This document shows, piece by piece, positions 49,454 to 60,741 of a stretch of DNA of 64,000 bases; position 1 is the stretch's first letter; each line of letters starts with the position of its first letter. Location: NCBI RefSeq assembly GCF_016863095.1, contig NZ_BOOF01000029.1, forward strand, positions 1-64,000, given 5' to 3'. The DNA is from Microbispora siamensis. Its GTDB lineage: Bacteria; Actinomycetota; Actinomycetes; Streptosporangiales; Streptosporangiaceae. Under the pieces are notes generated by a model. The model ran no database searches. It saw only the letters and a program-made list of their open reading frames with translations, and was not told the DNA's origin. The translations under genes were made by a program, and so were the position numbers.

Positions 49454-51538
49454 GTGACCAGGGTTCGTAGGCTGGGCACAACGGCGATGATCGTTCTGGT
49501 GGCTCTGGTGTCCGCGCCGATGATCGGCATCGCACCCGCGAACGCGGCCGACGCCGAGATCCTGTCTCCTGCGGACGGCGCGGTCGTCAAGTCGTCCGGT
49601 GCGGTGGCTGTGTCCGCGAAGACGGACTGGTACCAGATCAGCATGGCCCTTTACATCGAGGGCCCTTCCGTATCCCGGCAGAAGATCGCTTCTGGCGGCG
49701 CGAACCAGACGATCAGCGGATCCTTCGACCCCGGCGACGCCCCCAACGGGACGTTCACGGTCAGTTTGTTCGGTGAGGTCACGCACAAGACCTACGCCAC
49801 CTCGACCTTTGTGCTCAGCAGGCCGCCGGAGGCTCCCTCCGGCGTCGAGGCACAGCTCAAGAACCCCTCGACAATCCTGGTCAGCTGGGCGAAGGGTGCG
49901 GAGCCGGATCTCCAGTCGTACGAGATCACCTCGGTCAAGGCCGGCAAGTCCGGCTCCGTCTCCGCCGACTCCGCCTGCTCCGGTTCGACCTGTCAGACCA
50001 GGCTCGCGCTTCCATCCGGTCTGGGTGGACAGAAGGTGGACGTCTCCGTCCGCGCGTTCCGGTCGGACGGCACCGGCGGCACCGTCGCATCTCAGCGCTC
50101 CGCGGCCGTGTACGTGACCGTGCCCGCCCCGAAGCCGTCCCCGAGCCCCTCTCCGACGCCTTCCAAGAAGCCGGGCCAGGCGGCGGTCAAGTCGCCCGCC
50201 GCCAAGACCCCGAAGACGCACCAGACCACCGCCGTACCGAACCCGGAACCGGCACTGCCTCAGAACACCGCGCTGCCCAAGGACACCGAGCCGCCGAAGG
50301 ACACCGAGCTCACGCTGCCGGAGGCGAACGGTGGCAGCGACCAGACCGAGCCGGTGGTCATCCCGGAGAAGACCGACGACCCGAAGATGACGGCTCAGTC
50401 CTCGTTCCTGCCGCTCGGCGGGCTGAGCTTCGGCGTGTACGTCGCGCTCGCCGTCGTCCTGCTGCTCACGGGCGCGAACCTGGGCGCCTGGCTGCGGCGC
50501 AAGGGCCTGACGAGTGACAGCGCGGGCGAGGGACGATCCGGTGGCTCGGAGCCACGGCCGGTGGCAGGAAAGACGGGCGCCTCGCCTCAGGCCGCCACGG
50601 TGGCGAGTGGCGCGGCCGCGTTCGGCGGCGCCGCCACGGCGAAGGCCCGGGGGAAAGCGCCTGTCCGACGTCCCTCCGTAATCCTGGCCAGGCCGAAGGC
50701 CCGCGAGAATCTCCCGGAGGCGGAAGGCGACACCGAGACCCTCCTGGGTGCCGTTTCCTCGACGAGCGAGAGCACGGGCACGATCCCGGGTGTGGGCACG
50801 GTCATCGACAGCGACACCGGCACGGGCACGATCCCGGGTGTGGGCGCGGGCACGGACACGATCCCGGGCGTGGGCGCGGGCACGGACACGATCAGGCACA
50901 CGGGCCAGGAGACCGCGCTGTCCGATCAGGAGCCGGCCGCCTCTCTCGACCGGCCGGACCGGCAGGAGCCGCTGTCGGCTGCCGCTGAAAGCTCAACTGC
51001 TGACAGCCCTACCGCCGAGATCAGTTCAATCGCTGAGACCAGCCCTGGTGTGACACTCGCGGCCGAGGCGACCTCCGCTGCCCCCACCACCGAGGACCGC
51101 GCTCCCGGTGACCCGGCTTCCGGTGCCCACCCGGCCGACGGAAGTGCTTCCGGCGCAAATCCGTCGAACGGCGCCTCCGTGGACTCTGCCGTCGCCCGTG
51201 CGGCTTTCCCGACATCGCCGTCCGGTGTTGTCATGGCCTCCGCCGCCGCAGGCGAATCGCCCGTGCAGTCCGCGCTGGACCAACTGGCCTCGCTTCCTCC
51301 GCTGACCGCACGGCTGGACGACGGCGGCCGGACGGCCCCCGATCCCGTATCGCTGTCTCCGGCGGCGCAGCCCGGTCAGATGCCGGTGGTCCCCGCGCCA
51401 GTGGTCCGTGTGCCGGCGGTGCCCGCGGGTGCGGCGTTCAACGGCGAGATGCCGGAACGGCCTCTCCGCCAGCCCGAGCCGGACGTCTGGACGGAGGACG
51501 ACGACAGTCTCTACTCCGGCCGCCACCGCGACCTCTGA
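49454..51538 (+). CDS. secreted, membrane-anchored protein with Ig/FN3-like domains and long disordered cytoplasmic tail
   Basis: 694 residues. A signal peptide (ending SAPMIGIAPANA) leads to an Ig-like domain (residues about 34-125), a fibronectin-III-like domain (PPEAPSGVEAQLKNPSTILV onward), a Pro/Ser/Lys-rich stalk (SPSPSPTPSKKP), and a membrane helix (residues about 325-345). The remaining ~350 residues are low-complexity Ala/Pro/Thr/Glu with GTIPGVG repeats. It resembles cell-surface proteins of sporulating actinomycetes. Its role is unknown; adjacency to the tad cluster may hint at a surface function. Confidence 0.75.
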   Translation: MTRVRRLGTTAMIVLVALVSAPMIGIAPANAADAEILSPADGAVVKSSGAVAVSAKTDWYQISMALYIEGPSVSRQKIASGGANQTISGSFDPGDAPNGTFTVSLFGEVTHKTYATSTFVLSRPPEAPSGVEAQLKNPSTILVSWAKGAEPDLQSYEITSVKAGKSGSVSADSACSGSTCQTRLALPSGLGGQKVDVSVRAFRSDGTGGTVASQRSAAVYVTVPAPKPSPSPSPTPSKKPGQAAVKSPAAKTPKTHQTTAVPNPEPALPQNTALPKDTEPPKDTELTLPEANGGSDQTEPVVIPEKTDDPKMTAQSSFLPLGGLSFGVYVALAVVLLLTGANLGAWLRRKGLTSDSAGEGRSGGSEPRPVAGKTGASPQAATVASGAAAFGGAATAKARGKAPVRRPSVILARPKARENLPEAEGDTETLLGAVSSTSESTGTIPGVGTVIDSDTGTGTIPGVGAGTDTIPGVGAGTDTIRHTGQETALSDQEPAASLDRPDRQEPLSAAAESSTADSPTAEISSIAETSPGVTLAAEATSAAPTTEDRAPGDPASGAHPADGSASGANPSNGASVDSAVARAAFPTSPSGVVMASAAAGESPVQSALDQLASLPPLTARLDDGGRTAPDPVSLSPAAQPGQMPVVPAPVVRVPAVPAGAAFNGEMPERPLRQPEPDVWTEDDDSLYSGRHRDL

Positions 51539-51714
51539 CGGTCGTGCGTTCCCGGCACCTGCCGGGACACGTGCCTTGGGTGCCTGCCGCCTGCACCGCC
51601 TCTATTCGCCCGCCGCGAGCCGTGCCCACCCGCCGGGAGCCATGCCCACCCGCCGGGAGCCATGCCCCGCCGGGGCGGTGCCCGTCCGATGCCTGACGCG
51701 ATCCGCGCGCCGGG

Positions 51715-54264
51715 TCAGGTGCCCAGGAGGATGTCGAGGAGGCGGATCGCCCCGGCCTTGTCGAGCGGCTCGTTGCCGTTGCCGCACTTGGGGGACTGGA
51801 TGCAGGACGGGCAGCCGCGTTCGCATTCGCATGAGGCGATCGCCTCCCGCGTCGCCGTCAGCCAGTCGGACGCCCGGGCGTACCCGCGCTCGGCGAAGCC
51901 CGCGCCTCCGTCGTGGCCGTCGTAGACGAAGACCGTGAGCAGGCCCGTGTCGGGGTGGAGCTCCGTGGACACGCCGCCGATGTCCCAGCGGTCGCAGGTC
52001 GCGAACAGGGGCAGCAGGCCGATCGAGGCGTGCTCGGCCGCGTGCGCCGCCCCGCCGAGATCCACCGCGTGTCCGGGCTCGATGAGACCGGCGAGCGCGG
52101 GCGTGGGCAGGGTCCACCAGACCGCGCGGGTGCAGAGCGTGCGCGGCGGCAGGTCGAGCGGCTCCTCGCCGAGGACCTCCCCGGTCTGCGTACGCCGCTT
52201 GAGGTACGAGACGACCTGACGGGTGACCTCCACCGAGCCGAAGTGCAGAGTGCCGGGCCCGAAGGGCCGTGAGCGCAGCGACTCCATGACTCGGATGTCG
52301 GTGACGTCCCGTGCGAAGGTCGCGTAGTCCGGTTCGGCGGCGGTGACCAGGGCGACCCCCGCGTCCAGATCGAGCGCGTCGACCACGAACGTCTCGCTCT
52401 GATGCAGGTAGACGGCTCCGGGGTGGACCATGGAGTGCGCCGACGGCTCGTCGACCGTGCCCAGCAGGCGGCCGGTGGACGCCTCCACGACCTGCACCGG
52501 GGCGCCGCCCGAGCCGCGGATGTCCGCCAGATCGGCCGCGTGCTCCCGGCTCGTCCAGAACCACCCCGTGGGGCGCCTGCGCAGCAGTCCCTGGCTCACG
52601 AGGTCGTCGAGCACGCCCCGCGCCGCCGGGCCGAAGATCTCCAGGTCGTCCTCGGTCAGCGGGATCTCCGCGGCGGCCGCGCACAGATGGGGTGCCAGCA
52701 CGTACGGATTGTCGGGATCGAGGACGATGGCCTCCACCGGCCGTCCGAACACCGCCTCCGGGTGATGGACGATGTAGGTGTCCAGCGGGTCGTCGCGGGC
52801 GATCAGCACGGCCAGCGCGTCCTGGCCCGCGCGGCCGGCCCGGCCCGCCTGCTGCCATAAGGAGGCGCGGGTGCCGGGCCACCCGGCGATGAGGACCGCG
52901 TCGAGCCCCGAGACGTCGACGCCGAGTTCGAGCGCGTTGGTGGTGGCCAGGGCGGTCAGTTCGCCCGAGCGCAGGGCCTTTTCGAGCACTCGCCGGTCGT
53001 CGGCCAGATAGCCCGCCCGATATGCCGCCACCCGGTCGGCCAGCCGCCCCTCTCTGCGATCTGTCCGGCGTCCCACGCCGGTCTCGGCCGCCTCTCCGGT
53101 CTCGGCGGCCACCGCGGAGGACCGTCCCGGCCCGCCGACCTCGTCGAAGGCCTCGCCCGAAGCGCCGCCGAAGGCGCCCCCCACAGCGCCCCCGGCAGCG
53201 TCACCGAAAGTCCCGCCGTCGCCCGCGCCCTCGACGTCCTCCCCGTACGGCGCGGGCCCGGCGTCGAGGAGGGCCTCGACCTCCTCCAGCGTGCGGCGGG
53301 CGGTGAGGGCCACGGTCTCCGCGGCGCGGCGGGAGCGGACGAACGCGAGAGTGCGCACGTCCTCGATCACGAGGTCCGCCAGGAGGTCGGCCGCCTCGGC
53401 CGTGGCCGTACGGCGGACCGGGGCCCCGCTCTCCCCGCGTAAATCGGTCAGAGGCGGCTCCCACAGGGCGAAGGTGGTCGAACCCCGGGGGGAGGCGTCC
53501 GTGGTCACCTCGGCCATCTCAAGGCCGGTCAGGCGCACTCCCGCGGCGGCGGGGTCGCTCGCGGTGGCCGACGCCAGCAGGAACACCGGGGAGGAGCCGT
53601 ACCTGGCGGCGACCCGGCGCAGCCGGCGCAGGATCTGGGCGACGTGGGAGCCGAACACCCCCCGGTAGCCGTGGCACTCGTCCACGACCACGAGGCGCAG
53701 CCGCCGCCAGAAGGACGACCAGGACGAGTGCCGGGGCAGAATCGACCTGTGCAGCATGTCCGGGTTGGTCAGCACGTAGTTGGCGTTCTGGCGGACCCAC
53801 CGGCGTTCCTCGGGCGGCGTGTCGCCGTCGTACGTCGCGGCGCGCACCTGCGTCAGCCGCAGCTTCCGCAGGGCCCTGAGCTGGTCGGCGGCGAGCGCCT
53901 TGGTCGGGGTGAGATACAGCACGGTGCCGCCGGAGAAGATCTCCGTGACGGCCGGGACCAGGTAGGCCAGGGACTTTCCGGACGCGGTCCCTGTGGCAAT
54001 GATCACGTTTTGGCCACGTTTAACCAGCTCGGCGGCCTTAAGCTGGTGTTCCCACAAGCCGGAGACTCCCTGCAGACGCAGTCGGGAGACCAGCAGATCA
54101 GGGGCCCATTCAGGCCATCTTGCCTCACCTGCCTGACGTGCTGGAACATGCTCCACATGAGTCACGCGCCCCCGGCGTGCGGGAACCGCGAGCAGGCGGG
54201 TGAGAAGGTCGCCTGTTCGGGCAGAGGACGAAGAAGTCGGAGTCACTGGTTTCCAGTTTGGCAT
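51715..54264 (-). CDS. DEAD/DEAH-box helicase with DUF1998-type C-terminus (Rv3649-like)
   Basis: About 849 residues, superfamily II helicase. Motif I reads IIATGTASGKSL, motif II VVVDECHGYRG (DECH), motif III LLASATAS, and motif VI QQAGRAGRAGQ. The C-terminus holds a four-Cys cluster (CECERGCPSCIQSPKCGNG) typical of the Hrq1/YprA group. A Gly-rich insert (GDGGTFGDAAGGAVGG and on) separates the RecA domains. Likely DNA repair. ATG 54264 avoids overlap with bldG; no strong RBS is seen. Confidence 0.9.
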   Translation of the reverse strand: MPNWKPVTPTSSSSARTGDLLTRLLAVPARRGRVTHVEHVPARQAGEARWPEWAPDLLVSRLRLQGVSGLWEHQLKAAELVKRGQNVIIATGTASGKSLAYLVPAVTEIFSGGTVLYLTPTKALAADQLRALRKLRLTQVRAATYDGDTPPEERRWVRQNANYVLTNPDMLHRSILPRHSSWSSFWRRLRLVVVDECHGYRGVFGSHVAQILRRLRRVAARYGSSPVFLLASATASDPAAAGVRLTGLEMAEVTTDASPRGSTTFALWEPPLTDLRGESGAPVRRTATAEAADLLADLVIEDVRTLAFVRSRRAAETVALTARRTLEEVEALLDAGPAPYGEDVEGAGDGGTFGDAAGGAVGGAFGGASGEAFDEVGGPGRSSAVAAETGEAAETGVGRRTDRREGRLADRVAAYRAGYLADDRRVLEKALRSGELTALATTNALELGVDVSGLDAVLIAGWPGTRASLWQQAGRAGRAGQDALAVLIARDDPLDTYIVHHPEAVFGRPVEAIVLDPDNPYVLAPHLCAAAAEIPLTEDDLEIFGPAARGVLDDLVSQGLLRRRPTGWFWTSREHAADLADIRGSGGAPVQVVEASTGRLLGTVDEPSAHSMVHPGAVYLHQSETFVVDALDLDAGVALVTAAEPDYATFARDVTDIRVMESLRSRPFGPGTLHFGSVEVTRQVVSYLKRRTQTGEVLGEEPLDLPPRTLCTRAVWWTLPTPALAGLIEPGHAVDLGGAAHAAEHASIGLLPLFATCDRWDIGGVSTELHPDTGLLTVFVYDGHDGGAGFAERGYARASDWLTATREAIASCECERGCPSCIQSPKCGNGNEPLDKAGAIRLLDILLGT

Positions 54265-54409
54265 CTGCGGGGAGAGTCGCCCGGAGTCGTGATTTCGTAT
54301 AGACACGGAGTCGTAGCGTGGTTGAATGCCGCGCATCGGGTCGTGCCTCTGGACTACCAGGATGCATGACCTGTATCGAGACCTACGCAAGTAAGGCGCT
54401 GGAGGATCT

Positions 54410-54760
54410 GTGGATCTGAAGTTGGACCACCATTCCGAGGACAATCTCACCATCGTCGATGTCGAGGGTGAGATCGACGTCTACACCGCGCCCAGACTGC
54501 GTGAGCTGCTGATCGACCTGGTCAACAAGGGCAACTTCCACCTGCTCGTGAACATGGAGAAGGTGGACTTCCTCGACTCCACGGGCCTTGGCGTGCTGGT
54601 CGGCGGCCTCAAGCGGGTGCGGGCGCACGACGGTTCCCTGGAGCTCGTCTGCACGCAGGAGCGCATCCTGAAGATCTTCCGCATCACCGGCTTGACGAAG
54701 GTCTTCGGGATCTACGCCTCGGTCGAGGAGGCCAAGGAAGCCCACGGCCGGGACAAGTGA
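54410..54760 (+). CDS. bldG: BldG-type anti-sigma factor antagonist
   Basis: 116 residues, STAS domain. The phosphorylated Ser lies in [13 protein letters not shown]. The sequence start ([26 protein letters not shown]) is nearly that of Streptomyces BldG, which is needed for aerial growth and antibiotic production. GGAGG lies 5 bp before GTG 54410. It is divergent from the helicase and next to the anti-sigma kinase, the usual bldG arrangement. Confidence 0.93.
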   Translation: MDLKLDHHSEDNLTIVDVEGEIDVYTAPRLRELLIDLVNKGNFHLLVNMEKVDFLDSTGLGVLVGGLKRVRAHDGSLELVCTQERILKIFRITGLTKVFGIYASVEEAKEAHGRDK

Positions 54761-54779
54761 CGGCCGGGGACTCAGCAAC

Positions 54780-55208
54780 ATGGCCACCGTCGAGCTGACG
54801 TTCAGCGCTCTGCCCGCCCACGTGCGTACGGCCCGGCTGGTCGCCACGGCCATCGCCCGGCGTACGGGAGTGGCGGAGGCGATCCTGGACGAGGTGCGGC
54901 TCGCCGTCGGAGAGGCGTGCTCGCGGGCTGTGGAGGCGCACCGCCTCCACTGCCCGGGGGAGCCGGTACGCATCGAGTTACGCGATGACGCGGGGCGTTT
55001 CGAGGTGACGGTCACCGACGCCGCCCCGAGCGAGGACGTGACGCCCCAGGTGCTGGAGGCGAACGGCAGCCTCATGCCCGAGATCGACAATCTGGGCATC
55101 GCGGTCATCGCGGGGCTGGCCGACGACGTCGAGGTGCTCCCCGGACCGAAGGGCATGCGGATCCGCATGAGCTGGCCCGCGTCTCCCAACGGCGTCGCCG
55201 CCCTCTGA
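54780..55208 (+). CDS. anti-sigma factor, RsbW-like serine kinase
   Basis: 142 residues of the HATPase_c_2 family. The N-box (DEVRLAVGEACSRAVEAH) and G1/G2-like blocks (FEVTVTDAAP, LGIAVIAGLADDVEV) fit GHKL kinases. It lies 19 bp after bldG, as SCO3548 does, and would phosphorylate BldG and hold a sigma factor. Confidence 0.88.
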   Translation: MATVELTFSALPAHVRTARLVATAIARRTGVAEAILDEVRLAVGEACSRAVEAHRLHCPGEPVRIELRDDAGRFEVTVTDAAPSEDVTPQVLEANGSLMPEIDNLGIAVIAGLADDVEVLPGPKGMRIRMSWPASPNGVAAL

Positions 55209-55644
55209 CCTTCGAGCGCCTCCGAGACCCTTCGAGAGCCTCTGAGAGCCTTCGAGGCAAGACCTTCGAGCAGATCGAGTGTCGCCCCCGGCGTGGCACT
55301 CGATCTTTTGCTATGTCCGCCCCAATTTCGGGCTGCCCAAAACTAGGGACAAGGCAGTACCGTAACCAGGGCGACCATCACCGCCACGCCCCTGACTCCG
55401 CTGGTCAAAGCACCTTCATAGCGGTGCAAATGTTCGTCCATTACTGGACGCCGCTTCGATTACGAGGCGCGAGGGCCTTCATATCCGTGGCGTCGCTGCG
55501 TAGACTCCCGGCACCGGCCAAGGTATTGCGGATGCAACCGGAAGCGGCACTTGCCAACCCGCCCGGAAGCGCCGCACGGCCAGTGGGTTCGTCCAGCGTC
55601 GTCCGGGCAGGGAGACCGAAACCCCGTCTGGCCGAGGAGGACGG
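55209..55644. other. intergenic region upstream of hppA
   Basis: About 435 bp holding the terminator of the bldG operon, a cluster of CTTCGAG repeats (55,210-55,270) and, after 55,310, a less GC-rich stretch that should carry the hppA promoter. No gene is seen. Confidence 0.5.
55272..55309 (+). terminator. terminator of the bldG operon
   Basis: AGATCGAGTG pairs with CACTCGATCT (10 bp, 15-nt loop), followed by TTT. Confidence 0.8.
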
Positions 55645-57978
<2,334 letters not shown>

Positions 57979-57993
57979 GAACGCACCCGTCCT

Positions 57994-58026
57994 GAAGGTC
58001 CCCTGCTCCTGGAGCGGGGGACCTTC
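57994..58026 (+). terminator. terminator of hppA
   Basis: GAAGGTCCCCTGCTC pairs with GAGCGGGGGACCTTC (14 of 15 positions), 16 bp after the stop. Confidence 0.75.
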
Positions 58027-58044
58027 TCCATACACTGAGCACTT

Positions 58045-58146
58045 ATGGACAAGCCGAACGGGGGCAGGACGCTGGCGATGATCCTGCTGACCATGGCGGT
58101 GATGATCGCCGTGATCGTGGGCCTCGCCATCTGGGCCATGCCATGA
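58045..58146 (+). CDS. 33-residue single-span membrane peptide
   Basis: ATG 58045 to TGA 58146. The product is MDKPNGGRTL followed by a hydrophobic helix (AMILLTMAVMIAVIVGLAIW) and AMP. Its stop overlaps the ATG of the phosphatase gene (ATGA), strong support for a real coupled gene. Function unknown. Confidence 0.65.
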   Translation: MDKPNGGRTLAMILLTMAVMIAVIVGLAIWAMP

Positions 58147-58604
58147 GCGCCCGGACGCTCGTCGTGGTCAGGCACGCCAAAGCCGGCCACGCGCCCGGCC
58201 TCCCGGACAGCGAACGTCCGCTCACCCCCGGTGGTGAGCGGGACGCCCGGGCGGCGGGGGAGGAGATCCGGCGATTCGCCCCCGGACTTGTCCTGTGCTC
58301 GCCGTCGGTCCGCACCCGCAGCACCGCCGAGCTGCTCGGCCTCGACGCCCCCGTCGAGATCGAACGCGACATCTACGAGGCGTACCCCGACGACCTGCTC
58401 GGCGTGCTGCGCCGTACGGACGGGGAGATCGCGTCGGTGGTGCTCGTCGGCCACAATCCGGGCGTGCACGAGCTCGTCGCCGCCCTGACGGACGCCAGGA
58501 TCGACGGCTTCCCGCCCGGCGCGTACGCGGTGATCGAGCTGGACGTGCCGTGGGAGGACGCCGCCCCCGGCACCGGACGGCTGGTCCATCTGAGCCACCC
58601 CTGA
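58143..58604 (+). CDS. SixA-like histidine phosphatase
   Basis: 153 residues. The RHG-type motif VVVRHAKAGH is at the N-terminus, and SPSVRTRSTAELL and VLVGHNPGVHEL complete the active site. This is the small SixA type (phosphohistidine phosphatase), lacking the insertions of phosphoglycerate mutases. Coupled to the small membrane peptide. Confidence 0.88.
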   Translation: MSARTLVVVRHAKAGHAPGLPDSERPLTPGGERDARAAGEEIRRFAPGLVLCSPSVRTRSTAELLGLDAPVEIERDIYEAYPDDLLGVLRRTDGEIASVVLVGHNPGVHELVAALTDARIDGFPPGAYAVIELDVPWEDAAPGTGRLVHLSHP

Positions 58605-58655
58605 TTGCGGCCCGGCGAGGCGGGTAATAAGTAGCGCCTGCCGCTCAGGAACGTC

Positions 58656-60737
58656 GTGCTCGCCAGGGCGCCGAGGCTGGAGGATCCACGCCTCGCGCTC
58701 GGCTTCGGCCTGGCCGGAGCCGCCTGCCTGGTGATCCCGCTGCTCACGGGCCTGCTCACCGGTCATCCGGCGGGCGGCGCGACGGTCGGCCTCGGCGCGT
58801 GGCTGGTCGCGGCGCGGGCCATCGCGAACCCCGCGGGCGTGCGCACGCCGTATCTGCTCGGCGTCGTGCTGTCGGTCGGCGTGGGGACGTCGCTGGGGAT
58901 CCTGCTGTCGGGCAGCAGTTGGCTCATGGTCCTGATCGCCTCGGCCTTGGCCGGGCTCGGCGGCCTGGTGCGCCCGATCGGCGTCACCCCGGCGCTCACG
59001 CTGCTGCTGACCGCCGCCAACCCGCTGCCGCTCGACCCCCTGCCGCACACGGGCCTGCAACTGCTCGGCGGTCTGCTGGCGGCCGTCCTGCTCACCCTGC
59101 CCTGGCCGTGGCGGCGCACCCGCCCGGTCGTCACGATGCTGGGCGAGACGGCCGACACCCTGGCCGGGCTGGTCGAGGCCGTGGCCGACCCCGCGGTGGG
59201 CCAGGACGAATGGGACGAGCGCCGCAGGAAGGCCGCCGACGCCATCGCCGAGGTCCGCACGGCCCGGGCCCGCCGCCTGCGGTGGGAGCGGTCGCGGGCG
59301 GCCGAGGACGTCGCGGTCGCGTTGCGCCGGGTGTTCCACGAGATCGTGGCGTTGCGCGGGCTGTGCGACACGCTGGCCAGGCGTGCGCCCGGCGCGGCGG
59401 ACGAGGCGAAGCTCGGCGACCTCGTGGACTCGCTGTCCGCGTCGCTGCGGGCCTATCTGGCCGAGTGCCCGCCCGAGCACCTGCCGGTCGTGGACTTCGG
59501 CGATCGGGTCGACCGGCTGCGCGACCGGGTCGCGGGCGGCGAGCGCGAGATGGTCGTGCTCGTCCTCCTCCGGCAGATCGCCCACAGCGCCGGGCGGATC
59601 CGGGAGGCGCTCGACGGCTCCGCCGAGGCGGCCCGCCGCCTGTGCGCGCCCGGCCTCGATCTGGCCACGCTGGCGGTCCCCCCGCCGCTCGCCTTCGACG
59701 ACCCGCGCGTGCGGCACGCCCTGCGGGTCGTGCTCGGCACCGCCTTCGCCTCGATCGTCATCGTGCTGTTCAAGCCCGCGTTCCCGCACTGGCTGGTGAT
59801 CGCGGTGCTGGTCACCATCCAGCCGACGTACGGGGAGACGCGGGCCAAAGTGTGGGCGCGGGTGGGCGGCAGCACGGCAGGTGGGCTGGTCTCGGCCGCC
59901 ATCCTGCACATCACGCCGGGTCACTGGCTGCTCGTCGCGCTGATCGGGGTGTCGGCCGCGCTGGCGTTCGGCCTGGCCCCGACGCACCAGGCCTACTGGG
60001 CGACGTTCATGACGATGTGCGTGCTGCTGCTGCTCGACTTCCAGGTGCCGCAGACCGCGCGGATCGCCGAGTCGCGGGTCGTGCTGACCGTCGTCGGCGG
60101 CGTCATCGCCATCGCGTGCGCGCGGCTGCTGTGGCCGCGGGGGGAGACCGAACGGCTGGCCGAACGGGTCGGCCGGATGCTCGACTCGCACGCGGCGGTC
60201 GCCCGGACGCTCGCGCAGCTGGCCAGGGGTAAGGCGGGCGCCGAGCGGGCCGACGAGCGGATCAGGAAGGCCGCGGTGGACGCCGAGATGGTCGTGGGGG
60301 CGCTCGGCTACATCGCCAAGGAGCCCGGCGGCACGGCCCCCGACGCCGTCGAGGTGGCCCTGGAGGCCGCCCAGCGGGTCCGCGACGACCTGCTGACGCT
60401 GATCTCGGTGCTGCGCGACGAGCCGACCGGCGCCGGGCCGGTCCCCGACGTCCTGGAGGCCGTGGCCGGCCATCTGCGGGCCGCCGCGCAGGCCGTGCGG
60501 GGGCGGGAGCCGTACGAGCCGACGGCGGAGGCGAGCCGGGGGCTCGCGGACGACGCCGTGTGGGTCGGCGCCCAGGCCGAGCGCCGGCTCACCGAACTGG
60601 AGGCGGACGCGACCGAGCCGGGCTCGGGGCGGGCGCTGCTGCGCACCGCCGCCGTCGACCAGGCGCTGCGCTCGCTGGACGCCGACGCCGTACGGCTGTG
60701 CGCGGCGGCGGCCGGCGCCTTCGCGAACAGGCCCTGA
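58656..60737 (+). CDS. FUSC-family membrane protein, aromatic-acid-exporter-like
   Basis: 693 residues. Two blocks of membrane helices (residues about 10-150 and 355-475), each followed by a large cytoplasmic helical domain, match the FUSC/YccS/AaeB layout. A signature-like segment WLVIAVLVTIQPTYGETRAKVW begins the second block. Likely efflux of organic acids. GTG 58656 is the start; a weak RBS lies upstream. Confidence 0.82.
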   Translation: MLARAPRLEDPRLALGFGLAGAACLVIPLLTGLLTGHPAGGATVGLGAWLVAARAIANPAGVRTPYLLGVVLSVGVGTSLGILLSGSSWLMVLIASALAGLGGLVRPIGVTPALTLLLTAANPLPLDPLPHTGLQLLGGLLAAVLLTLPWPWRRTRPVVTMLGETADTLAGLVEAVADPAVGQDEWDERRRKAADAIAEVRTARARRLRWERSRAAEDVAVALRRVFHEIVALRGLCDTLARRAPGAADEAKLGDLVDSLSASLRAYLAECPPEHLPVVDFGDRVDRLRDRVAGGEREMVVLVLLRQIAHSAGRIREALDGSAEAARRLCAPGLDLATLAVPPPLAFDDPRVRHALRVVLGTAFASIVIVLFKPAFPHWLVIAVLVTIQPTYGETRAKVWARVGGSTAGGLVSAAILHITPGHWLLVALIGVSAALAFGLAPTHQAYWATFMTMCVLLLLDFQVPQTARIAESRVVLTVVGGVIAIACARLLWPRGETERLAERVGRMLDSHAAVARTLAQLARGKAGAERADERIRKAAVDAEMVVGALGYIAKEPGGTAPDAVEVALEAAQRVRDDLLTLISVLRDEPTGAGPVPDVLEAVAGHLRAAAQAVRGREPYEPTAEASRGLADDAVWVGAQAERRLTELEADATEPGSGRALLRTAAVDQALRSLDADAVRLCAAAAGAFANRP

Positions 60738-60741
60738 GGTC

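Noticed and set aside
53022-53306. Arg/Pro-rich plus-strand frame opposite the helicase
   Set aside because: A shadow of the Gly-rich insert in the helicase gene.
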